Origin: Butyrivibrio sp.
Lineage (GTDB): Bacteria; Bacillota; Clostridia; Lachnospirales; Lachnospiraceae
Assembly: GCA_017620235.1 (NCBI GenBank)
Contig: JAFZQT010000055.1
Location: forward strand, 1-38,607
Length of the DNA: 38,607 nucleotides
Reading direction: 5' to 3'
Below are positions 32,662 through 38,607 of the stretch, in pieces. The position numbers were made by a program, and so were the translations under genes. The notes below the pieces were generated by a model that was not told the origin of the DNA, did not search any database, and saw only the letters and a list, made by a program, of their open reading frames with translations. How positions within the stretch are numbered: position 1 is the stretch's first letter; each line of letters opens with the position of its first letter.

Positions 32662-34563
32662 ATGTGGACTGTTGATCTGATAGGATTCATTCTTTGCGTG
32701 GCCGCTGTAATTCTTATGGCTGCGGATTTTTCATACAAATATAAGGAGAATATGGGAAGTACGATGCCTGTGGCGTATGCGGCACTGGGACTTACCATGT
32801 ATGTTCTTGCAATTGCAGGCGCGCTGAGGTGCGTGTTCCTCGCGTCTCTGTTATATATAATATTCATCGCATTTTCTTTGGTGAAAAAGAAAGAAGTAAA
32901 AAGCGAAAGGCTTTTGGCGCTTAGAGAAAGCATTTTGTCACCGGAAGTTATAGGGCTTATCGTGAGCGCTGTGCTCATCGGCTTTCTTACGTCGAAGCTT
33001 GCTTTTTCCTGGTGGGATGATATCAATTTCTGGTCCCAGGATGCCAAGCAGATTTTTTATCTGAACGGCTTTGCTGGAAAATATGGAAATGTCTCGCCTG
33101 AGTTTGGCGATTATCCGCCTGCGGGATCTTTGTATAAATGCTTGTTTTTGTTCACGGGGCTTGGAAAGTACAGAGAGAATCTTCAGTTCCTTGGATATTT
33201 CGTGACCAATACAATATTCATGCTTCCTCTTTTTGGAACGGTCAGGAAAGCGGCCGATAAGTATTCGGGGGCAAAAAAGAATGTGCTTACGGTGCTTTAT
33301 TTTGCGGCGATAGTTCTTTTTCCCGGAATCTTCAACGGAATAATCTACTACGGAACTCCGGCGGATGTGACGATGGGTATCGTGTACGGGGCGCTTCTTC
33401 TTACGCTCTGGAGCGGCAGGGGAGCAGACGGGAATGTTTATAATGAAACCTTCTACTATATAAAGATTTTTTTGTATGCATCGGTTCTTCTTCTGACCAA
33501 ATCGGTTGGAGCAGAGTGGGCGGCATTTGCGCTCGTGTTCGGATTTGTTTTTGGGCAAAAGAATAAGAGAAAATATGCGATTGCTGCGGCTGCGAGCTTT
33601 TTGGTCTACGGTTCATGGCTATGCTTCTGCTTTATCAACAGGCGAGTTGCGAAGCTCACGGGAGCGGGAATACGCTTTGCAACTTCGGGAGACTATGTGG
33701 CACCTGCGAATACCATGGATAAAGCGGGCTTTTTCATGAAAGGCTTTTGGCTTCTTCCCATGCACGGGGACAGCAATTTGACGATCGATGTTTCTGCGGG
33801 TGCGATGCTCATTTTGATGGCGCTGTTTCTTGTTTTTCTGCGCTATAAGAAGGTGACGGGCAAAAAAGAAGTGGTGAAACTTGCTGTGTTTACCGCAGTT
33901 ACGGCTCTTTTAGCCTATGGAATCATCTTTTTGGCACATATATCGATCTTTCAGACGGAAGATCAGTACCTTGATGCATATGCGATGTCACTCTCGATCG
34001 CAAGGTACGGATGTCCGTTTATGCTCGGTGGGGTGTACCTTTTGACCGGTGTATTATATAATGAGGCGGATAGATTTATAAATTCAAAGGCACTTGTCGT
34101 GGCGTTTCTTATATTTGCTTTTGTGACGGCGGATTACAAAGGTGCTCTCTTTTATATAAACGGCTACAGGAATGTGGCGGAAGAAAACAGGGTTTATATA
34201 GAGGATATGGTCGGCGAAGCCGGAAGAGTTCTTGTGGATACCGTGACTTCGGATAAGAGACTGCTCGATAAGAGAGTTCTTGTTATGCGCGACGGCCATT
34301 CTTCCTATTGGGTGCACAATGCATATATCAACAAGGAAGCATCACCTGTTGCACTTGTCTATGACGGGTTTATGACTGAATCCGACGATACTGCGTCGAT
34401 CAGTAATAAGCTACTTGCAAGCCATGCTTCATATTTGTATATTGAAGATAATGATGGGATTTCTAAAGATCTTTTTTTACCCCTTATAAAAGAAGGGGGT
34501 AAGTTCGAAAGTTGCAAGATATACAGAATAATTAATAATGGAGGGGGAGTTACTCTTGAGTAA
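32662..34563 (+). CDS. GT-C type polytopic membrane glycosyltransferase, putative
   Basis: A 633-residue protein with about 11-13 membrane segments spread over residues 1-500 and a soluble C-terminal tail (about 510-633). After the first segments comes SWWDDINFWSQDAKQIF and then FGDYPPAGSLYKCLF. Acidic residues in the first outer loop plus a YPP motif are the pattern of GT-C enzymes that use lipid-phosphate sugars. The next gene, overlapping by 8 nt, is a dolichol-phosphate-mannose-synthase-like GT2 fused to GtrA, which could make and flip that donor. The acceptor is unknown; glycosylation of a surface polymer is the best guess. The ribosome binding site (AGGA) is weak. Confidence 0.7.
   Translation: MWTVDLIGFILCVAAVILMAADFSYKYKENMGSTMPVAYAALGLTMYVLAIAGALRCVFLASLLYIIFIAFSLVKKKEVKSERLLALRESILSPEVIGLIVSAVLIGFLTSKLAFSWWDDINFWSQDAKQIFYLNGFAGKYGNVSPEFGDYPPAGSLYKCLFLFTGLGKYRENLQFLGYFVTNTIFMLPLFGTVRKAADKYSGAKKNVLTVLYFAAIVLFPGIFNGIIYYGTPADVTMGIVYGALLLTLWSGRGADGNVYNETFYYIKIFLYASVLLLTKSVGAEWAAFALVFGFVFGQKNKRKYAIAAAASFLVYGSWLCFCFINRRVAKLTGAGIRFATSGDYVAPANTMDKAGFFMKGFWLLPMHGDSNLTIDVSAGAMLILMALFLVFLRYKKVTGKKEVVKLAVFTAVTALLAYGIIFLAHISIFQTEDQYLDAYAMSLSIARYGCPFMLGGVYLLTGVLYNEADRFINSKALVVAFLIFAFVTADYKGALFYINGYRNVAEENRVYIEDMVGEAGRVLVDTVTSDKRLLDKRVLVMRDGHSSYWVHNAYINKEASPVALVYDGFMTESDDTASISNKLLASHASYLYIEDNDGISKDLFLPLIKEGGKFESCKIYRIINNGGGVTLE
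34540..34549 (+). promoter_or_regulatory. Ribosome binding site selecting a TTG start
   Basis: GGAGGGGGAG lies 6 nt before TTG 34556, inside the end of the upstream gene. The in-frame ATG at 34538 sits before this site and has none of its own. Confidence 0.75.
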
Positions 34564-35611
34564 AGGAGCTGTTCCTATTGTCATTCCGGCGTATGAACCG
34601 GGCGAAGAACTTATCAGATTGGTAAAAGAGCTTATTGAAGCCAAGGCAGAGCCTGTAATCGTAGTCGATGACGGATCCGATCCCGCAAAGTACGGGAATA
34701 TTTTTGAAGAAGCCGGAAAACTTGGCGCCGTAATCTTAAGAAATGCCGTTAATATGGGAAAAGGAAGAGCGCTCAAGGCAGCGTTTAATCATTGTATCAA
34801 TGAGTATGACGACCTTGTGGGCGTGGTTACTGCGGATTCCGACGGCCAACATTCCGTAAAAGATATATGTAAGTGCGGAGAAGTGCTTGGAAATAATATC
34901 AAGTCGCTTATTCTTGGAGTAAGAGATTTTGGAAAGCCTGGAATTCCTGCAAGGAGCGTGTTTGGAAATAAAACAACCAGCCGTGTTATGAACCTTCTTC
35001 TGGGGCTTAAGATAAGCGATACCCAGACGGGGCTTCGCGGAATCGGCGTGGACTTTATGAAATATCTTTTGACCGAAAAAGGGGAGCGCTTTGAGTTTGA
35101 GACAAATATGCTCATAGCCACAAAAGAGAGGGATATCGACATAATCGAAGTCCCTGTTGAAACGATATATCTTGAAGAGAATAAATCGAGCCACTTTAAT
35201 CCGTTGCTTGATTCGATCAGGATATATGCGGTTTTCTTCAAGTTCATGCTATCATCCGTTTCATCGTGCCTTCTTGATATGTTGCTTTTTGGATTTTTCT
35301 GCGCGATTTTTGTGAATGCACCGGTGAAAATGGGATATATCATGCTTTCTACAATATTGGCGAGAATCATCTCGGCGACATACAATTTCTTTATTAATTA
35401 TGAAATTGTTTTTTCGGGTGAAAAAGAAAGATCGAAAGCCGCGCTGTCATATTGCGTGCTTGCGGTGGCTATTATGTTGCTCAGTGGATTCTTTGTTACA
35501 CTTGGACACGGTATTGTGCCATGGCTTCCGGAAGTGTGCATAAAGATTGTGGTTGACGGCATGCTTTTTCTGCTTAGCTTTTACGTGCAGAGAGAGTTTG
35601 TATACAAATAA
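34556..35611 (+). CDS. DPM1-like family 2 glycosyltransferase fused to GtrA membrane domain
   Basis: A 351-residue fusion. Residues 1-225 are a GT2 domain of the polyprenyl-phosphate hexose synthase type: PIVIPAYEPGEEL, VIVVDDGSDP, NMGKGRALKAAF, the TADSDGQHS catalytic region, and SDTQTGLRG. Residues 228-351 form a GtrA-like domain with four membrane segments, associated with flipping polyprenyl-phosphate sugars. It would load a sugar onto undecaprenyl phosphate and help move it outward for the GT-C protein encoded just upstream. TTG 34556 is the likely start; ATG 34538 would add six residues. Confidence 0.85.
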   Translation: MSKGAVPIVIPAYEPGEELIRLVKELIEAKAEPVIVVDDGSDPAKYGNIFEEAGKLGAVILRNAVNMGKGRALKAAFNHCINEYDDLVGVVTADSDGQHSVKDICKCGEVLGNNIKSLILGVRDFGKPGIPARSVFGNKTTSRVMNLLLGLKISDTQTGLRGIGVDFMKYLLTEKGERFEFETNMLIATKERDIDIIEVPVETIYLEENKSSHFNPLLDSIRIYAVFFKFMLSSVSSCLLDMLLFGFFCAIFVNAPVKMGYIMLSTILARIISATYNFFINYEIVFSGEKERSKAALSYCVLAVAIMLLSGFFVTLGHGIVPWLPEVCIKIVVDGMLFLLSFYVQREFVYK

Positions 35612-35620
35612 AAAAATTCG

Positions 35621-35649
35621 TTGACGAAGGTATGCCTGTATGATATATT
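35621..35649 (+). promoter_or_regulatory. Sigma-A type promoter of rpmG-secE-nusG
   Basis: TTGACG (35621-35626), a 17-bp spacer and TATATT (35644-35649). The start is near 35656, and the leader contains a T-rich weak hairpin (AAAAGA/TCTTTT, about 35663-35680). Confidence 0.75.
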
Positions 35650-35747
35650 GAGTAGGCGACAAAAGATTTATGTCTTTTTTTTATGCTTAAAAATAAGTCA
35701 TTCAAGTATGGATGATTAAAACGACTATTACGCCCGGAGGTGAGATA

Positions 35748-35897
35748 ATGCGTACAAGAATTACATTGGCTTGCACAGAGTGCAAAAATCGTAACTATGA
35801 CACAACAAAGGATAAGAAGACACATCCTGATCGTGTTGAGATGAAGAAATATTGCCCTTTCTGCAAAGCTCATACTTTACATAAAGAGACAAAGTAA
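35748..35897 (+). CDS. rpmG: Ribosomal protein L33
   Basis: A 49-residue protein of the large ribosomal subunit, of the zinc-binding form: CTEC (9-12) and CPFC (36-39) make the zinc ribbon. ATG 35748 follows GGAGGTGA; the longer open frame has no site. It starts the rpmG-secE-nusG transcript. Confidence 0.95.
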   Translation: MRTRITLACTECKNRNYDTTKDKKTHPDRVEMKKYCPFCKAHTLHKETK

Positions 35898-35929
35898 TTT
35901 CATCCTTGTATAGGAGGTAGACTGCGGGT

Positions 35930-36187
35930 ATGGAAGAGACCAAGGTAGTAGAGAACAAGTCCAAAACTTCAAAAAAGAAATCCGGCGATTCTTTCATTAG
36001 TAAAATTGCAGGGTTTTTTGAAGGTGTAAAAGCGGAGATTGGCAAAATTATCTGGCTTACAAAGGATGATATTGTAAAGCAGACAACCGCAGTTGTGGTT
36101 GCTTCTATTATTTGCTGCATCTTGATAGCTGTATTGGACTATGCGTTTGAAGAAGGCATTAACTTTTTAATGTCGGTTTCTAAATAA
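35930..36187 (+). CDS. secE: Preprotein translocase subunit SecE
   Basis: An 85-residue membrane protein. It has the KAEIGKIIWLTKDDI amphipathic motif before a single C-terminal transmembrane segment (about 47-70), as usual for SecE of Gram-positive bacteria. It clamps SecY in the export channel, working with SecA encoded at 15535. The AGGAGG site is 12 nt upstream, a little far. It lies between rpmG and nusG, the standard order. Confidence 0.95.
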   Translation: MEETKVVENKSKTSKKKSGDSFISKIAGFFEGVKAEIGKIIWLTKDDIVKQTTAVVVASIICCILIAVLDYAFEEGINFLMSVSK

Positions 36188-36199
36188 TAAGGAGATAAT

Positions 36200-36826
36200 A
36201 TGTCAGAAGAGATGGAAAAGTCTTTTGAATCTGATGAGGTATTATCAGATTCAACCGCTTCCGCAGACAATGAGGCAGCGGCTGAAACACAGAGTACTGA
36301 TACGAACGAAAACGCTCATTGGTATGTTGTGCACACATATTCCGGATACGAGAAGAAAGTTAAGGATAATCTTGAGAGTGCCATCATCAACAGACATCTT
36401 GAGAATCAGATCTTTGAAGTAAGGATTCCTCTTCAGGATGTAGTTGAGGTTAAGAACGGTGTTCGCAAGAACGTTCAGAGAAAGATGTTCCCAGGTTATG
36501 TCCTCGTGAACATGGATATGAACGATGAGACTTGGTATGTTGTGCGTAATACACGTGGTGTTACCGGTTTCGTAGGTCCCGGAAGCAAGCCGGTTCCTCT
36601 TACAGATGCTGAGATCAAGCCTCTCGGAATCAAGACAGACACTGTTTCTGTTGATTTCGGTGTTGGTGATGAGATCGCAGTTGTAGCCGGAGTTTGGAAA
36701 GATACTGCCGGTGTTGTTCAGAGAATGGATTTTGGTAAGCAGACAGCTACCATTAACGTAGATCTCTTTGGACGTGAGACACCTGTAGAGATCAGCTTCG
36801 CTGAAGTAAGAAGAATTGACAGCTGA
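36200..36826 (+). CDS. nusG: Transcription termination/antitermination factor NusG
   Basis: A 208-residue protein. The NGN domain begins at WYVVHTYSGYEKKVKDNL (41 onward) and contains KMFPGYVLV and the TRGVTGFVG loop that contacts RNA polymerase. The KOW domain is at the C-terminus (VGDEIAVVAGVWKDTAGVV). An acidic, Ser/Thr-rich extension of about 39 residues precedes the NGN domain, longer than in E. coli. It lies 12 nt after secE. A weak hairpin with a T-rich tail overlaps its stop. Confidence 0.96.
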   Translation: MSEEMEKSFESDEVLSDSTASADNEAAAETQSTDTNENAHWYVVHTYSGYEKKVKDNLESAIINRHLENQIFEVRIPLQDVVEVKNGVRKNVQRKMFPGYVLVNMDMNDETWYVVRNTRGVTGFVGPGSKPVPLTDAEIKPLGIKTDTVSVDFGVGDEIAVVAGVWKDTAGVVQRMDFGKQTATINVDLFGRETPVEISFAEVRRIDS

Positions 36827-36856
36827 TCTGTGTAGCAGATAGTAATTTTTATTTTT
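36826..36856 (+). terminator. Weak terminator after nusG
   Basis: ATCTG (36826-36830) and CAGAT (36836-36840) form a 5-bp hairpin followed by AGTAATTTTTATTTTT. It probably gives only partial termination before the ribosomal genes. Confidence 0.4.
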
Positions 36857-36861
36857 GATAT

Positions 36862-36890
36862 TTGAGCGTGAGAGCGCTTGGATATATAGC
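36862..36890 (+). promoter_or_regulatory. Possible promoter for rplK
   Basis: TTGAGC (36862-36867), a 17-bp spacer and TATAGC (36885-36890). The -10 is weak. A promoter between nusG and rplK is common in Firmicutes. Confidence 0.35.
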
Positions 36891-36913
36891 CCTGTTTAGG
36901 GCATGTCACTGGA

Positions 36914-36951
36914 GTGGGAGCATCGTTTCCAGGAGATGATGCGCCGACCAC
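36914..36951 (+). promoter_or_regulatory. L1-binding-site mimic in the rplK leader
   Basis: GTGG (36914-36917) pairs with CCAC (36948-36951). Inside is an asymmetric loop, GA against GCCGA, and then GCATC (36920-36924) paired with GATGC (36938-36942). This copies the 23S rRNA helix 76/77 region bound by L1, where GGUGG-GA-GG faces GCC-GA...CCACC. It is the known way L1 represses translation of its own operon. Confidence 0.7.
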
Positions 36952-36972
36952 ATATTTTCAGGAGGTGCCAAA

Positions 36973-37398
36973 ATGGCAAAGAAAGTCGAAGGATACATTA
37001 AGTTACAGATCCAGGCTGGTAAAGCAACACCAGCACCACCGGTTGGACCCGCACTTGGTCAGCACGGTGTAAACATTGGTGAGTTTACAAAGCAGTTCAA
37101 CGCACGTACAGCAGACAAGGGTGACGTTATCATCCCTGTAGTTATCACTGTATATGCAGACAGAAGTTTCACATTCATCACAAAGACTCCACCTGCTGCA
37201 GTTCTTCTTAAGAAAGCTGCTAAGATCCAGAAGGGTTCAGGAGTTCCTAACAAGACTAAGGTTGCAACTATTTCTAAGGAAGAAGTTAGAAAGATTGCAG
37301 AGACAAAGATGCCTGACCTTAATGCTGTTGACATCGAAGCTGCTATGAGCATGATCGCTGGAACAGCACGTAGTATGGGAATCGTAGTAGAAGACTGA
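36973..37398 (+). CDS. rplK: Ribosomal protein L11 (intact copy)
   Basis: A 141-residue protein of full length. It binds the GTPase-associated centre of 23S rRNA and takes part in factor binding. N-terminal [20 protein letters not shown] and C-terminal [12 protein letters not shown] are typical. AGGAGGTG precedes the ATG. Only this copy is complete: a second, diverged L11 fragment lies at 37588-37866. The next frame starts 13 nt later. Confidence 0.98.
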   Translation: MAKKVEGYIKLQIQAGKATPAPPVGPALGQHGVNIGEFTKQFNARTADKGDVIIPVVITVYADRSFTFITKTPPAAVLLKKAAKIQKGSGVPNKTKVATISKEEVRKIAETKMPDLNAVDIEAAMSMIAGTARSMGIVVED

Positions 37399-37411
37399 TG
37401 GAGGATGAGAG

Positions 37412-37588
37412 ATGAAACACGGAAAGAAATACTTAGAAGCTGCTAAGCTTATTGATAAGACACAGCAGTATGAAGCCGCTGATGCAATAGCTCTTGTTAA
37501 GAAATCAGCAACTGCTAAATTTGATGAAACTGTAGAAGTTCATATCAAGACAGGTTGTGACAGCCGTCACGCTGATCAGCAGATCAGG
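37412..37588 (+). pseudogene. Truncated 5' fragment of a second L1 gene (rplA')
   Basis: The first 59 codons of an L1 gene ([17 protein letters not shown], then [15 protein letters not shown] and RHADQQIR). The frame then shifts into foreign sequence and stops at 37609 after seven more codons (EISSSL and stop). It has a GGAGG site, so a 65-residue product could be made. Over 59 residues it is about 63% identical to the intact L1 encoded at 37958, so it is not a recent copy. A truncated L1 with only part of domain I is unlikely to work as a ribosomal protein. Confidence 0.85.
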
Positions 37589-37866
37589 GAGATCTCATCA
37601 TCCCTGTAGTTATCACTGTATATGCAGACAGAAGCTTTTCATTTATTACAAAGACTCCACCTGCTGCAGTACTTATCAAGAAGGCCTGCAAGATTCAGAA
37701 GGCATCAGGCGAGCCTAATAAGAAGAAGGTTGCTAAGATCACAAAGGCTCAGATTCAGGAAATTGCTGAATTGAAAATGAAGGATCTTAATGCAGCTTCA
37801 ATCGAGACAGCTTGCAGCATGATCGCCGGAACAGCTCGTTCCATGGGCGTTGAAGTAGTTGACTAA
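37588..37866 (+). pseudogene. 3' fragment of a second L11 gene ('rplK)
   Basis: The sequence encodes L11 residues about 50-141 ([43 protein letters not shown], then TAA at 37864). It lacks the first 49 codons and any start. It is joined directly to the rplA' fragment in a different frame, so it is not translated unless by frameshifting. It is about 74% identical (67 of 90 residues) to the intact L11, yet shares a 38-nt exact match (ATCATCCCTGTAG onward) with it. The joint lies in an AGGGA run at 37586-37590, suggesting a deletion at short shared sequence. Confidence 0.85.
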
Positions 37867-37908
37867 TCAGCTGCCGGTTATAGAACAGATGTTTAAATGT
37901 AAGTAATA

Positions 37909-37941
37909 GGTGGAAGGAGGTCGCTCCTCCGATAATACCAC
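37909..37941 (+). promoter_or_regulatory. Second L1-binding-site mimic, before the intact rplA
   Basis: GTGG (37910-37913) pairs with CCAC (37938-37941). The inner stem is GGAGG (37916-37920) with CCTCC (37926-37930), loop TCGCT. The internal loop is AA against GATAATA. The 3' arm GATAATACCAC closely resembles the GAAAUACCAC of 23S helix 76. The design equals that of the rplK leader site at 36914, so L1 could repress its own gene here directly. Confidence 0.6.
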
Positions 37942-37957
37942 AGGAGGTAAAACTAAA

Positions 37958-38607
37958 ATGAAAAAAGGTAGAAGATATTTAGAAGCTGCAAAGCTTATCG
38001 AGAAAACAAAACTTTATGATCTTGAAGAGGCTGCTCAGCTTATCAAGCAGACAGCAAGTGCAAAGTTCGACGAGACAGTTGAAGCACATCTTAAGCTCGG
38101 TGTTGACGGACGTCATGCAGATCAGCAGGTACGTGGTGCCGTAGTTCTTCCTCACGGAACAGGTAAGGATGTTAAGGTTCTTGTATTCGCTAAGGGAGAT
38201 AAGGTTGATCAGGCACTCGCAGCAGGTGCTGATTACGCAGGTGGAGATGAGCTTGTTCCGAAGATTCAGAACGAGGGATGGCTTGACTTCGACGTAGTTA
38301 TCGCAACTCCTGATATGATGGGTGTTGTTGGACGTCTCGGACGTGTACTCGGACCTAAGGGTCTCATGCCAAATCCAAAGGCAGGTACAGTTACACCTGA
38401 CGTTGAGAAGGCAATCGCTGATGTTAAAGCAGGTAAGATTGAGTACAGACTTGACAAGGCAAACATTATCCATGTTCCTGTAGGTAAGGCATCATTTACC
38501 GTGGAGCAGATCGCGGACAACTTTAGAGCCTTAATGGATGCAGTTATCAAAGCTAAGCCATCAAGCGCAAAGGGTCAGTATCTTAAGAGTGTTACAATCA
38601 CTTCAAC
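37958..38607 (+). CDS. rplA: Ribosomal protein L1, partial at window end
   Basis: The first 216 codons are in the window, out of about 230 expected; the frame is open at the right edge. L1 forms the mobile stalk at the ribosomal E site and represses its operon by binding m[33 protein letters not shown] and [13 protein letters not shown] are typical. AGGAGGT precedes the ATG. The spacing from the L11 fragment is 91 nt, against 13 nt between the intact rplK and rplA', so the two gene pairs differ in layout as well as in sequence. Confidence 0.97.
   Translation, partial: MKKGRRYLEAAKLIEKTKLYDLEEAAQLIKQTASAKFDETVEAHLKLGVDGRHADQQVRGAVVLPHGTGKDVKVLVFAKGDKVDQALAAGADYAGGDELVPKIQNEGWLDFDVVIATPDMMGVVGRLGRVLGPKGLMPNPKAGTVTPDVEKAIADVKAGKIEYRLDKANIIHVPVGKASFTVEQIADNFRALMDAVIKAKPSSAKGQYLKSVTITS

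Noticed and set aside
37609-37866. Functional fusion protein of L1 and L11 fragments
   Set aside because: The two fragments are in different frames and the L11 fragment has no start, so a pseudogene is the better reading.
1-38607. tRNA or rRNA genes
   Set aside because: No cloverleaf with CCA-ready acceptor or rRNA-like stretch was seen; the only rRNA likeness is the short L1-site mimicry in leaders.

Overview
The window looks like chromosomal DNA of a Gram-positive, anaerobic, plant-fibre-degrading member of the Lachnospiraceae, most likely Butyrivibrio or a close relative. This is inferred from the Firmicutes ribosomal order rpmG-secE-nusG-rplK-rplA, strong GGAGG-type ribosome binding sites, secA followed by prfB, secreted proteins built from CBM6-like and CBM2 modules, a FliD-like flagellar protein, and protein sequences of a Lachnospiraceae type. 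I see no tRNA, rRNA, CRISPR array, insertion sequence or prophage.

Layout. 343-2578: a two-gene MEMO/AMMECR1 fusion plus radical SAM pair. 2873-9980: two secreted proteins made only of carbohydrate-binding modules, one with twelve CBM6-like repeats and one with three, each ending in a CBM2 module. 10136-15272: a tight six-gene operon with a TauABC/SsuABC-like importer (permease, ATPase, lipoprotein), a DUF4418 membrane protein rich in Cys/Met/His, and an FtsX-like permease with its own ATPase. 15535-19303: secA and prfB, bracketed by two copies of a covarying hairpin repeat. 19417-21709, minus strand: a membrane diguanylate cyclase and a propeller-like lipoprotein.

21941-26393: an operon for a glycosyltransferase and CDP-3,6-dideoxyhexose synthesis. 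26510-28916: a three-part glycosyltransferase/methyltransferase-like protein and a zinc-ribbon/PH-like protein. 29283-29618: a small helix-turn-helix protein. 29790-30989: UDP-galactopyranose mutase. 31104-32414, minus strand: a FliD-like protein. 32662-35611: a GT-C type membrane protein overlapping a GT2-GtrA fusion. 35748 to the end: ribosomal and transcription genes.

The most unusual features are: (1) a relic of a second, diverged rplK-rplA pair wedged between the intact rplK and the intact rplA, with two separate RNA hairpins that imitate the 23S rRNA binding site of protein L1; (2) the six-gene DUF4418 transporter operon, in which all three extracytoplasmic proteins carry notable cysteines; (3) the catalysis-free CBM arrays with a near-exact 393-bp period; (4) the repeated hairpin at 15303-15422 and 19330-19405, which shows compensatory base changes; and (5) a CDP-dideoxyhexose pathway in a Gram-positive background. 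Surface polysaccharide synthesis, fibre binding and solute transport dominate the accessory content.
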